DNA of 64,000 nucleotides from Mesorhizobium sp. M00.F.Ca.ET.216.01.1.1. GTDB taxonomy: Bacteria > Pseudomonadota > Alphaproteobacteria > Rhizobiales > Rhizobiaceae. The stretch lies in the NCBI RefSeq assembly GCF_004010325.2, contig NZ_SADR02000018.1:1-64000 (forward strand), read 5' to 3'. Of this stretch, positions 50,314 to 58,822 are shown one piece after another; within the stretch, counting starts at the first letter, position 1; each line of letters begins with the position of its first letter. The notes under the pieces were generated by a model that saw only the letters and a program-made list of their open reading frames with translations, searched no databases and had not been told where the DNA came from. The position numbers were made by a program, and so were the translations under genes.

Positions 50314-51942
50314 ATGCTTGGACTGATGCAGGAATGGCCGCTGCTTTGCCACAAGCTGATCGACAATGCGGAGCGGCAGCATGGCAAACGCGAGATCGTG
50401 TCGCGCTCGATCGAGGGGCCGATCGTCCGCACCACTTACGCCGAAATTCACCGCCGCGCCTTGAAGGTCGCCCAGCGGCTCGAACGCGACGGCTTTGGGC
50501 TGGGCGACCGCATCGCGACGCTGGCCTGGAATACCGCGCGCCACATCGAGGCCTGGTACGGCATCATGGGGGTTGGCGCGATCTATCATACGCTCAATCC
50601 GCGCCTCTTTCCCGAGCAGATCGTCTGGATCATGAACAATGCCGAAGACAAGGCGATCTTCGTCGACCTGACATTCATGCCGCTGCTTGAAAAGATCGCC
50701 GGCGCGGTCAAATCGCTGACCAAGGTGATCGTGCTGACCGACAAGGCGCACATGCCGCAAACGGCGCTGCCGAACGTCGTCGCCTATGAAGAATGGCTTG
50801 ACGAAGCCGATGGCGATTTCGCCTGGATGACGTTCGATGAAAATACCGCCGCCGGCATGTGCTACACATCGGGCACCACAGGCGATCCGAAAGGCGTCGT
50901 CTACAGCCATCGATCAAACGTGCTTCATGCCATGATTGCTGCGATGCCCGACGCGATGGGACTGTCGTCGCGCGATACGATACTGCCGGTCGTGCCGATG
51001 TTCCACGCCAATGCCTGGGGGCTTGGCCAGAGCGCGCCGATGATCGGCGCCAAGCTGGTCATGCCGGGCTGCAAGATGGACGGCGCCTCGATCTACGAAT
51101 TGCTCGATACCGAGAAGGTGAGCTTCAGCGCCGCCGTGCCGACGGTGTGGATGATGCTGCTGCAATATCTGGAGGAGACCGGCAAGAAGCTTCCCTATCT
51201 GCAGAAAGTCGTCATCGGCGGCTCGTCCTGCCCGCGCGCCATCACCACGAAGTTCCAGGACAATTACGATGTCCAGGTCGTCCATGCCTGGGGCATGACC
51301 GAGATGTCGCCGCTCGGCACGCTGTGCACCATGAAACCGGAATATGCCGAACTCAAGGGCGAAGCCCGGCTCGATCTCCAGTGCAAGCAAGGCTATCCAC
51401 CCTTCGGCGTCGAAATGAAGGTGACCGACGACGACAACAACGAACTGCCTTGGGACGGCAAGACCTTCGGGCGGCTGAAAGTGCGCGGGCCGGCTATCGC
51501 CCGCGCCTATTATGGCGGCGTCGGGTCCGAGCAGTTCGATGAAGACGGCTGGTTCGATACCGGTGATGTCGCCCATATCGACCTGGGCGGCTACATGCAG
51601 ATCACCGATCGCGCCAAGGACGTCATCAAGTCGGGCGGCGAATGGATCTCGACCATCGATCTCGAAAACCTCGCGGTCGGTCATCCCGATGTCGCCGAGG
51701 CAGCCGCAATCGGTGTTCCCCATTCGAAATGGGGCGAGCGGCCCTTGCTTGTCGTCGTCCGCAAGCCGGGCAAGGAGCCGACCAAAACCGATATCCTGGC
51801 CTTCATGAGCGGCAAGGTGGCGAAGTGGTGGATGCCGGACGATATCGCTTTCGTCGGCGAAATCCCCCACACCGCGACCGGCAAGATCCAGAAGATCACC
51901 TTGCGCCAGCAATTCAAGGATTATCGGCTGCCGACGGATTGA
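50314..51942 (+). CDS. Fatty acyl-CoA synthetase (AMP-forming)
   Basis: A 542-residue ANL-superfamily enzyme that activates a carboxylic acid with ATP and CoA. The P-loop is CYTSGTTGDPKGVVYSHRSNVLH; motif A5 is VVHAWGMTEMSPLGTL; DGWFDTGDVAHIDLGGYMQITDRAKDVIKSGGEWIS covers the hinge, and the catalytic lysine is in TATGKIQKITLRQQF. It is closest to medium- or long-chain fatty acid ligases such as AlkK. ATG 50314 has GGGAGGA at seven bases. A DUF1499 gene follows 49 bp downstream on the same strand. Confidence 0.92.
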   Translation: MLGLMQEWPLLCHKLIDNAERQHGKREIVSRSIEGPIVRTTYAEIHRRALKVAQRLERDGFGLGDRIATLAWNTARHIEAWYGIMGVGAIYHTLNPRLFPEQIVWIMNNAEDKAIFVDLTFMPLLEKIAGAVKSLTKVIVLTDKAHMPQTALPNVVAYEEWLDEADGDFAWMTFDENTAAGMCYTSGTTGDPKGVVYSHRSNVLHAMIAAMPDAMGLSSRDTILPVVPMFHANAWGLGQSAPMIGAKLVMPGCKMDGASIYELLDTEKVSFSAAVPTVWMMLLQYLEETGKKLPYLQKVVIGGSSCPRAITTKFQDNYDVQVVHAWGMTEMSPLGTLCTMKPEYAELKGEARLDLQCKQGYPPFGVEMKVTDDDNNELPWDGKTFGRLKVRGPAIARAYYGGVGSEQFDEDGWFDTGDVAHIDLGGYMQITDRAKDVIKSGGEWISTIDLENLAVGHPDVAEAAAIGVPHSKWGERPLLVVVRKPGKEPTKTDILAFMSGKVAKWWMPDDIAFVGEIPHTATGKIQKITLRQQFKDYRLPTD

Positions 51943-51991
51943 CGCAGATGGCAAGACTTTTCGCCTTCAAGCCGCCTGCAAAAGGCTCTAA

Positions 51992-52807
51992 GTGTCGGAT
52001 CGGGTTGGGGTGGTGCTGAAAATATTGGAAATTTCCGAGCGACAGACGTCGAGGGCGGCCGGCTGGTCGCGGCGGACAGGGGCTTTTTCGGCGGTCCTGC
52101 TGCTCACCGTCCTCATCGGCCATCGATACGACCTTGTCGAAACGCCGGCCTTCCTGTGGGTGCTGGCCATCGTCGCGCTGCTTGCCGCCTTGGCGCTGCT
52201 GTTCGCCGGATTTGCCTTCTCCAGGCTATGGAATTTCGGCGACCGCGGCGGTCGCGATCTCAGCGTCGGCGCCCTGTTGGCGCTTCTGGTGCTCACTCCC
52301 TACGGCGTTGCTGCCTACTGGGCGGCGACCTACCCGCCGCTCCGCGACATCTCGACGGATTTCGACGATCCACCGGCGCTCGACATATCCACCCGGACCA
52401 GGGATATGAATCTGCTTTCGCCGCCGACGCCCGGGGCGCAGCGCCTGCAGACCGAAACCTATCCGCTCGTCACCGGGCGCAGCTACAATCTGCCCTTCGA
52501 CAGCGTGCTCGACGCGGTCGAGACCGTGCTCGGCCGGCGCGACTGGCAATTTGCGGCGCCGTTTCCCGACGCGGAAGGGCAAAGTGAGGTGACGATCAAC
52601 GCCGTGGCCAAGAGCTTCGTTCTTGGCCTGCCTGCCGATGTCGCGATTCGTGTGAGCAACGACGGCGATGCGATCATCGTCGACATGCGCTCGGCCTCGC
52701 GCTACGGCCGCTACGACCTTGGCGACAACGCAGCCCGCATTGTTGATTTCCTCGCCGAGCTCGATCAGCAAGTCGCTGGCCAGGTCGGCGTCGCGCCGAC
52801 CGAGTGA
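51992..52807 (+). CDS. DUF1499 family membrane protein
   Basis: A 271-residue protein with about three N-terminal spans (TGAFSAVLLLTVLIGHRY; FLWVLAIVALLAALALLFAGFAF; VGALLALLVLTPYGVAAYWAAT) and a C-terminal DUF1499 domain (PPLRDISTDFDDPPALD; VETVLGRRDWQFA; ADVAIRVSNDGDAIIVDMRSASRYGRYDLGDNAARIVDFLAEL). The role is unknown; the name rests on those patterns. The start is GTG at 51992 with AAAGG seven bases upstream; GTG codons at 52010 and 52013 are alternatives. It ends convergent with the LacI-type gene. Confidence 0.86.
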   Translation: MSDRVGVVLKILEISERQTSRAAGWSRRTGAFSAVLLLTVLIGHRYDLVETPAFLWVLAIVALLAALALLFAGFAFSRLWNFGDRGGRDLSVGALLALLVLTPYGVAAYWAATYPPLRDISTDFDDPPALDISTRTRDMNLLSPPTPGAQRLQTETYPLVTGRSYNLPFDSVLDAVETVLGRRDWQFAAPFPDAEGQSEVTINAVAKSFVLGLPADVAIRVSNDGDAIIVDMRSASRYGRYDLGDNAARIVDFLAELDQQVAGQVGVAPTE

Positions 52808-52853
52808 TATCGCTTGGCACCGCAAAAAAATGCGGCTTGAGTCTACGGACAGA

Positions 52854-53867
52854 CTATTCGGCCGGGTGGAATCTGGCTTGCAGCAAGACTGTCGCGACCG
52901 GCCCAAGCGGATTGGCGATCCGGCTCTCCAGGACCTCGATAAGTTTGTGCCCGACGTCTGCCATGTCTACGGAATGAACGCCGATCTTCGCTGGCAGGAA
53001 GCGCGCCAGACGTGTGCTGTCACGGGCGACGATGTGGACGTCGCGGCCCGGTGCAAGACCTCTTCTGCCAAGAGCGTGTAACGCCCCCAGAAGGCCCAGT
53101 TCGTTGGCGCATGCCAAGCCTGTCGGCGGATCTGACGACGCCAGCAAGCGATCGAACCAGGCTGCGCTCGATTCCATGGTGAACATGCCATGACCGATCA
53201 GCGATTGATCGATCGGAATACCGGCCTCGGCCATTGCCCTTCCATACCCGGAAAGACGCATGGCGCTCGCCTGATCCTCCGGAACGAGAAGTTGCAGCGC
53301 AATGCGTCGACAGCCCTTATCCATGAGCTGTCGGGTCGCATCGTAGGCAATCTGCTCATTGTCGATATCGACATAGGGATACGCGATGTCCAGGTCGGTT
53401 CTTCCAAACGCGACGAACGGTATGCGTTGGTCCAGCAGCAGCTTGACGCGCGGATCACCCGAGACCATGCGTGTGATGATCAGGCCGTCTGCGCTGCGCG
53501 CCTGAAGCAGGCGCCGCACACTTTCGACAGGATCGTCGTCGGGTGTGGTGGAATAGATGGACAGGCTATAACCTGCTTGCCGCGCCGCCAGGGTCATGCC
53601 TTCGATCAAAGGAAGCTTCGCCAGATCGCACAGATAGTCGCGCGTTTCCATCGGCAGCACTGCCGTTAGCGTCAGGGTTTGTCCGGTTTTGAGCGCCCGG
53701 CCGTGATGATTTGGTACATAGCCGACCCGCTGCGCCACCTCCTTGACGCGCGCCACGGTTGAGGGATGCACTTCCGGCCCTTCCTTCAGAGCGCGGGATA
53801 CGGTGGTCACCGAAAGGGAAAGTTCCGCCGCGATTTGTTTCAGATTGGCCATATCGCCCGACTTCAT
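52854..53867 (-). CDS. LacI-family transcriptional regulator
   Basis: A 337-residue repressor of the LacI/GalR family. The N-terminal helix-turn-helix and hinge helix are MANLKQIAAELSLSVTTVSRALKEGPEVHPSTVARVKEVAQRVGYVPNHHGRALKTG, and the rest is a periplasmic-binding-protein-like ligand domain ending LESRIANPLGPVATVLLQARFHPAE. It is divergent from the ABC importer operon and probably represses both at the two GTAACGTTAC sites; the effector is likely the imported compound or its product. ATG 53867 and ATG 53852 (MANLKQ) are both possible; the second is the more usual family start. Confidence 0.92.
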   Translation of the reverse strand: MKSGDMANLKQIAAELSLSVTTVSRALKEGPEVHPSTVARVKEVAQRVGYVPNHHGRALKTGQTLTLTAVLPMETRDYLCDLAKLPLIEGMTLAARQAGYSLSIYSTTPDDDPVESVRRLLQARSADGLIITRMVSGDPRVKLLLDQRIPFVAFGRTDLDIAYPYVDIDNEQIAYDATRQLMDKGCRRIALQLLVPEDQASAMRLSGYGRAMAEAGIPIDQSLIGHGMFTMESSAAWFDRLLASSDPPTGLACANELGLLGALHALGRRGLAPGRDVHIVARDSTRLARFLPAKIGVHSVDMADVGHKLIEVLESRIANPLGPVATVLLQARFHPAE

Positions 53868-53900
53868 TTGCGAAAGCGCCGGCTGTTTTTGCTGAGCGTC

Positions 53901-53931
53901 GTAACGTTACCGGATTCGACCGAACGGTCAA
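53901..53931 (-). promoter_or_regulatory. LacI-type operator O1 overlapping the regulator's own promoter
   Basis: The palindrome GTAACGTTAC is at 53901-53910. On the minus strand TTGACC (53926-53931) and TAACGT (53904-53909) make -35 and -10 boxes 16 bp apart, so the operator covers the -10 of the regulator gene. A second inverted repeat, GACCGAACGGTC, lies at 53918-53929. The centre CG is typical of LacI-family sites. Confidence 0.7.
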
Positions 53932-53973
53932 ATCCAAGCGCACTGCAAATGAACGGACCCGCTTGGAAGGAGC

Positions 53974-54013
53974 TTGACTCCGAGGCGTTTCGCAGTAATC
54001 GTAACGTTACGAT
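53974..54013 (+). promoter_or_regulatory. Importer promoter with LacI-type operator O2
   Basis: TTGACT (53974-53979) and TAATCG (53996-54001) form a promoter with a 16-bp spacer. The perfect 16-bp palindrome ATCGTAACGTTACGAT at 53998-54013 covers the -10 and start region. Its 10-bp core is identical to O1 and lies exactly 100 bp from it. Binding of the LacI-type protein here should block the importer operon. Confidence 0.75.
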
Positions 54014-54067
54014 TAAAAAAAATGCCCATCTAAGCGACATTTTGATGAATCCGGAGGAGGAGAACCT

Positions 54068-55108
54068 ATGTCCTGGCTACGCATTTCCTTGGCAGTGGTC
54101 GCAGTCTCGGCCGCCTTGCCCGTCCATGCCCAAACAGTCACCATCACGACCGCAGGCGGCGACTATGGCAACGCCATCAAGGAGGCCATGTGGGGCCCCG
54201 CCGCAAAAGAGCTTGGCTATGATGTCCGCGAGGAGACGCAGAGCGACGGCCTGGCCGCCCTGAAGATGCAGGTCACTTCGGGTGCAGTCACCACCGACAT
54301 CATCCATCTGGGTTCGCCGGAAGGCGCGCAGGCGGCCGCACAGTCGCTGCTGGAGCCACTCGACTACAAGATCATCGATCCCAAATCCGTGCCGGACGGC
54401 GCAAAGTCCGACTACTGCTATCCGTTCGATTCCTATGGCACCGTCATGTCGTGGAATACCAAGACCTATGGCGAGAACCCGCCGAAGACCTGGGCGGAAT
54501 TCTGGGACGTTGCCAAATTCTCGGGCAGCCGCGCCCTGCGCGCCAACGCGCAAGACCTGATTGAGATCGCGCTTCTCTCCGATGGCGTGACGCCGGCGGA
54601 CGTCTATCCCGTGCTCAGCACGCCGGAAGGTCTGGAGCGCGCTATCAAGCGGCTTGAAGCGATCAAACCAAATGTCTCGGTGTGGTGGACATCGGGAGCT
54701 CAGTCCGCGCAGTTGCTGAAAGACGGCGAAGCGGATTTGGTCGTTACCTGGAACGGACGGGCCCAAACCGTGAAAGCGGATGGCGGCGCGGTTGACTACA
54801 CGTTTAAGGGTTCCGTCATCGGCACGGACTGCCTTGGGGTGCCGAAGGGAGCTGCGAACAAGGAAGCGGCCATGAAGCTCATCGCAGGGATGACGCAGCC
54901 CGCGCGCGTCGCGAGGCTGACCGATTTCATCGCCTATGGCCCGGTCAATCCCGCGGCATATAAGGGTGGCCTTATCCCCGAAGACCGTCTGAAGACCTTG
55001 GCGACCGCGCCTGAGAATGCTGGCACTTCGGTGTTTTCGAATGCGGACTGGTGGGTCAGGAACGGCGAGGCCGCCCAAAAAGCCTTCGATGAAATGATGA
55101 ACCGCTGA
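54068..55108 (+). CDS. ABC transporter substrate-binding protein (spermidine/putrescine-type)
   Basis: A 346-residue exported binding protein. The signal peptide is MSWLRISLAVVAVSAALPVHAQ; the mature part opens TVTITTAGGDYGNAIKEAMWGPAAKELGY and shows DSYGTVMSWNTKTYGENPPKTWAEFWDVAKFSG, a pattern of the PotD/AfuA-like class of polyamine, iron or small-anion binders. The ligand cannot be told from sequence. GGAGGAGGAG sits upstream of the ATG, a strong ribosome site fitting a protein needed in excess. It is the first gene of the LacI-controlled operon. Confidence 0.9.
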   Translation: MSWLRISLAVVAVSAALPVHAQTVTITTAGGDYGNAIKEAMWGPAAKELGYDVREETQSDGLAALKMQVTSGAVTTDIIHLGSPEGAQAAAQSLLEPLDYKIIDPKSVPDGAKSDYCYPFDSYGTVMSWNTKTYGENPPKTWAEFWDVAKFSGSRALRANAQDLIEIALLSDGVTPADVYPVLSTPEGLERAIKRLEAIKPNVSVWWTSGAQSAQLLKDGEADLVVTWNGRAQTVKADGGAVDYTFKGSVIGTDCLGVPKGAANKEAAMKLIAGMTQPARVARLTDFIAYGPVNPAAYKGGLIPEDRLKTLATAPENAGTSVFSNADWWVRNGEAAQKAFDEMMNR

Positions 55109-55141
55109 GTCTCGAGTTCATCAGCTCTAAGGCTGGGGCAC

Positions 55142-56182
55142 ATGATGAAGTCGCTCTCGATCACCATCGACAGCGTGCGTAAGGCCTATGGGTCCTACGT
55201 CGCGCTGGACGACGTTTCGCTCGGCATTCAAGCTGGCGAATTCCTCACGCTGCTGGGGCCGTCCGGATCGGGTAAGACCACGTTGCTCATGGCTCTGGCC
55301 GGTTTTGTCCGGCCCGATTCCGGTAAAGTCTTGTTGGGTGATCGGGACATCACCCGTCTGGCCCCCAACAAGCGGGACATCGGCATAGTATTCCAGAACT
55401 ACGCCCTATTTCCCCACATGAACGTCCTGGCGAATGTCGAATATCCGCTGGCGCTGCGCAAGACGCCGAGAGCGGAGGCCCGTCAGCGGGCGTTTGACAC
55501 CTTGGCCCGCGTGAAGCTGGAAGGTCTGTCGGAGCGCAGCATTGCCGCACTGTCCGGCGGCCAGCGCCAGCGAGTGGCACTAGCGCGGGCGATCGTATTC
55601 GAACCACGCGTGATGTTGATGGACGAGCCGCTGTCGGCGCTCGACAAGAATCTGCGCGAAACCATGCAGTACGAAATTCGGCGTCTGCACGATGATCTGG
55701 GGATAACCACAATTTATGTGACCCATGACCAGCGCGAAGCGTTGATCATGTCTGATCGGATTGCGGTGATGAATTGCGGCCGCATCCAGCAGATCGATAC
55801 GCCGCAGCGAATTTATGATCGTCCATCGACCCGCTTCGTCGCGGAGTTCATGGGCGAGGCCAACATTATGGCCCCGGGTTCAGTGCGCAGAATCGACGGC
55901 TCCGAAGCGTTACGCGAAACTTTGATGATTCGCGCCGAAAGCTTCCATCTTGATGCGAAGCTCGTCGGGCGAGACGGAGTGGCTCTCGAAGGAATACTGC
56001 GCGCCAAGGCGTTTCGCGGCGAAAACTGGCTTTTGACGCTGACGCTTGACGGTGGGCAAGAGGTTCTTGTCTGCATTCCGGCAGCGCTGGCCGGCGGCTG
56101 CGCCGAACTCGCCGTCGACCAGCGGCTGACCGCATATGCACCGGCGGCGAAAGTTCACGCGATACCGGGAGCGATCGCGTGA
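55142..56182 (+). CDS. ABC transporter ATP-binding protein (PotA type)
   Basis: A 346-residue ATPase. Walker A is LLGPSGSGKTTLLMALAGF, the Q-loop FQNYALFPHMNV, the signature LSGGQRQRVALARAIVF, Walker B VMLMDEPLSALD, and the H-loop YVTHDQREALIMSDR. After residue 240 comes a TOBE-like regulatory domain, as in PotA and FbpC. It hydrolyses ATP to drive import with the two permeases. Two ATG codons open the gene; the second may be the real start. The stop overlaps the next gene by four bases (GTGA). Confidence 0.95.
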   Translation: MMKSLSITIDSVRKAYGSYVALDDVSLGIQAGEFLTLLGPSGSGKTTLLMALAGFVRPDSGKVLLGDRDITRLAPNKRDIGIVFQNYALFPHMNVLANVEYPLALRKTPRAEARQRAFDTLARVKLEGLSERSIAALSGGQRQRVALARAIVFEPRVMLMDEPLSALDKNLRETMQYEIRRLHDDLGITTIYVTHDQREALIMSDRIAVMNCGRIQQIDTPQRIYDRPSTRFVAEFMGEANIMAPGSVRRIDGSEALRETLMIRAESFHLDAKLVGRDGVALEGILRAKAFRGENWLLTLTLDGGQEVLVCIPAALAGGCAELAVDQRLTAYAPAAKVHAIPGAIA

Positions 56183-57066
56183 CCGTCGCCGTGGATCCCG
56201 CGCTCGCCGCAGATGCGCGACGCGAGCGGCGGTTCTTCCTTTCGCTTTCGCTCCCAGCGCTGTTCATCGTTGGACTGGCGGCGATACTGCCCATCCTCTG
56301 GATCATCCGGCAATCCTTCCTGACCACCGGAGGTGAGTATACCGTCGGCAATTACGAGAAGGTGCTTTCGAGCGGACTGACATGGTCGGCGCTCGCAACG
56401 ACCGTTGAGCTGTCCTTGGGGACGCTGGCGGTCTGCATTCTTCTCGGCACCCCCCTGGCGCTCGCTCTGGCCAGCGCCAGACCAAGGGTGGCCAACGTGC
56501 TGATGGCCTTCGTCATGCTGCCGTTGTGGACCTCTATTCTGGTGCGCACCTATGGTTGGCTCGTGCTCTTGCGGCGCGATGGCCTGATCAACGCGGCTTT
56601 GACAGGTTCAGGGCTGACAGCCGAGCCATTGCCGCTGGTCTACAACTTCACGGGAACGCTCATCGGCATGGTTCACTACATGCTGCCGCTCTTTCTGCTG
56701 CCCGTTTATGCCGCGATGCGCGATATCGACGCAAACCTCATCCGCGCGGCGGCGAGCATGGGAGCCACTCTCGGGCAGGTGGTCCGCACGGTCATTCTGC
56801 CTCTTTCGGCCGGCGGCATCTTCTCAGGTTCTACGATCGTCTTCATCTACACCATAGGTTTTTTCATCACGCCGGCGGTGCTTGGCGGCGGCAAGGTAAA
56901 TCCTCTCTCCATCCGGATCGAGCGCACGCTGTCGACCTTTCAGGACTGGGGTTCGGCGAGCGTCTTGGGCATTCTGCTCCTCGTTCTGATGGCGCTGATC
57001 GGTGTGATGTTCCTGGCGGCAAGACGGCTGATGACGCGCAACAAAGTCGGTGTGGCCCATGCTTGA
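56179..57066 (+). CDS. ABC transporter permease (PotB type)
   Basis: A 295-residue inner-membrane permease with six spans after a charged N-terminus. The EAA loop, which contacts the ATPase, reads NLIRAAASMGATLGQVVRTVILPLSAGGIFSG. The start is GTG 56179, whose TG is shared with the ATPase stop, so the two are coupled. The family is the PotB/PotH group, matching the PotC-like permease that follows. It belongs to the LacI-controlled importer. Confidence 0.93.
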   Translation: MTVAVDPALAADARRERRFFLSLSLPALFIVGLAAILPILWIIRQSFLTTGGEYTVGNYEKVLSSGLTWSALATTVELSLGTLAVCILLGTPLALALASARPRVANVLMAFVMLPLWTSILVRTYGWLVLLRRDGLINAALTGSGLTAEPLPLVYNFTGTLIGMVHYMLPLFLLPVYAAMRDIDANLIRAAASMGATLGQVVRTVILPLSAGGIFSGSTIVFIYTIGFFITPAVLGGGKVNPLSIRIERTLSTFQDWGSASVLGILLLVLMALIGVMFLAARRLMTRNKVGVAHA

Positions 57067-57850
57067 AGCCTATCCGCACAACAGGCTGGCCCGTATCCTG
57101 CTGTGGGGCTTTTCTGGGCTCGTAATGGCGTTTTTGATGCTGCCGACGCTGGTGGTCGTGCCGCTCTCCTTTTCGGCGTCCGATCTTCTCGAGTTTCCGC
57201 CGCGCGCATATTCGTTGCACTGGTACGAGAATTTCTTCGGTTCAGCGACATGGATGGCCGCGCTCAGGACGAGCCTGATCCTTGGGACATTGACAGCGAC
57301 GGTCGCGGTGCCCTTGGCGCTGCTGGCCTGCATCTCGATGAATCGGCTCGGCGGAAAGGCTGCGGCGACCATTCAGGGCGTTCTGCTCACCCCCTCAGTC
57401 GTGCCAGGAATTCTGCTTGCGATCGGTCTCTTCTTCGTGCTGGCGGCGCAAGGTCTGATCGGAACGCTGTTCGGCGTGCTGGTCGGGCATGTGGTGCTGG
57501 CCATTCCGGTCGTGTGTATTGTGTTGTTGCCCGCTCTGGCCCGCTTTGACTGGAACCAGGTTCAGGCGGCGCGTAGCCTTGGCGCAGACTGGGCAAGAGC
57601 CATTGGCGGAATAGTTGTTCCGCAACTTCAGATCAGCTTGTTGTCGGCAACATTGATGGCCTTCCTGACGTCGCTCGATGAGTCTGTCATTTCGATCTTC
57701 GTCGCAAGTGGTCGCAACAGCACGCTGCCGAAGCTCATGTTCCTGTCGCTGCGCGATCAGATCGATCCGACCATTGCGGCGATCTCGACATTGTGGACCG
57801 CCATCGTCGTGGCCGTCGTCCTGATTGTGACCCTTCGCCAAAAATCCTGA
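57059..57850 (+). CDS. ABC transporter permease (PotC type)
   Basis: A 263-residue permease with six spans, the PotC/PotI-type partner of the preceding gene. The EAA loop is QVQAARSLGADWARAIGGIVVPQLQISLLS; the N-terminal span (ILLWGFSGLVMAFLMLPTLVVVPLSFSAS) and the late TSLDESVISIFVASGRNSTLPK are typical. ATG 57059 overlaps the previous stop by eight bases; a GTG at 57050 is also open. The next gene, a nucleoside phosphorylase, begins 14 bp downstream on the same strand. Confidence 0.93.
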   Translation: MLEAYPHNRLARILLWGFSGLVMAFLMLPTLVVVPLSFSASDLLEFPPRAYSLHWYENFFGSATWMAALRTSLILGTLTATVAVPLALLACISMNRLGGKAAATIQGVLLTPSVVPGILLAIGLFFVLAAQGLIGTLFGVLVGHVVLAIPVVCIVLLPALARFDWNQVQAARSLGADWARAIGGIVVPQLQISLLSATLMAFLTSLDESVISIFVASGRNSTLPKLMFLSLRDQIDPTIAAISTLWTAIVVAVVLIVTLRQKS

Positions 57851-57864
57851 CCGAGACTGGAAAC

Positions 57865-58785
57865 ATGCCCACCAATCACCAAGCAGCCGACGATCTGACG
57901 GATCATTCGACGGACATACCCCAGGTGGAGCTGGCGATCATCACCGGGTCGGCAAACTGGGGGCTTGCGTTCCCGGAAGATGTCGAGGTCGATGGCGTGC
58001 GCACCTTGCGGCGGGACATGAGTTTTGAAACGCCTTTCGGTCGCACCGACAACTGGAAGCTGCTCCAGTTCGATGCGTCGATTACCGCCGAAGGCAAAAC
58101 GAAACGGGCCTTGTGCATGTATTCGCACGGCAATCCCCGCGACCATATTGACCATTCCTGCCATCGCCGCGCGTTCTGGGTATTGATGAAAGCGGGTGTA
58201 CGGCAAGTCCTGGCCTGCTCGACCATTGGCGCCGTCAACAAGGCGATCAAGCCCGGCGACATGGTGGTGAACGCCGATATCATCGAACTGACGCAGACCC
58301 CGTTTTCACTGCTTCCCGGCCGCCAGAGCTTCGACTGCTCGGGCAAGCAGATCGTATGTCCAAGATGTGCGGCAGTTCTGGTCGAAACCGCCCGCCGTCA
58401 TTGGCCGGCCGAATGCCGCGTTCATGGCATCGAACAGCAATTGGTGGCTGCCCACTGTTACGGGCCGCGACTGACAACCCCAGCCGAAGCCTTGGCGTTT
58501 CGCAGCATGGGGGCGGATGTACTCAACCATTCGATCGCCCCTGAGGCCACCTTGTCGCGCGAGATCGGCGCATGTTTCGTGCCCTGCGCCTTCGTAACGG
58601 CAGGATTCAACGATTATATGGACCGTAATCGCCAGAAGTTGCTGCAGGAGGACGTGTTGCCGAACCTCTCCATAATAGCCTCGCGAGTTGCGCTGGAAAC
58701 CGCCGCACGACTTCCGGCTAATCCGGAATGCTCTTGCCAGGGTTTGAAGTCGCCTCAACCAGCAGAGCGTTCCAGCCGTTTCTGA
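57865..58785 (+). CDS. MTAP/PNP-family nucleoside phosphorylase
   Basis: A 306-residue phosphorylase-fold protein of the MTAP/PNP group. The alignable parts are AIITGSANWGL, YSHGNPRDHIDHSCHRRAFWVLMKAGVRQVLACSTIGAVN, and MGADVLNHSIAPEATLSREIGACFVPCAFVTAGFNDYMD. Where MTAPs have MT before the PE, it has NHS. It is rich in cysteine (a CPRC pair, and CSC at 289-291, which recalls the CxC motif of archaeal MTAP II and PNP). It probably cleaves a nucleoside or methylthioadenosine with phosphate. It is the last gene of the importer operon, so it likely acts on the imported compound. Confidence 0.82.
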   Translation: MPTNHQAADDLTDHSTDIPQVELAIITGSANWGLAFPEDVEVDGVRTLRRDMSFETPFGRTDNWKLLQFDASITAEGKTKRALCMYSHGNPRDHIDHSCHRRAFWVLMKAGVRQVLACSTIGAVNKAIKPGDMVVNADIIELTQTPFSLLPGRQSFDCSGKQIVCPRCAAVLVETARRHWPAECRVHGIEQQLVAAHCYGPRLTTPAEALAFRSMGADVLNHSIAPEATLSREIGACFVPCAFVTAGFNDYMDRNRQKLLQEDVLPNLSIIASRVALETAARLPANPECSCQGLKSPQPAERSSRF

Positions 58786-58822
58786 GGTATCAGGAGTGTA
58801 GGGCGAACTCGTTGGCGAGGTC

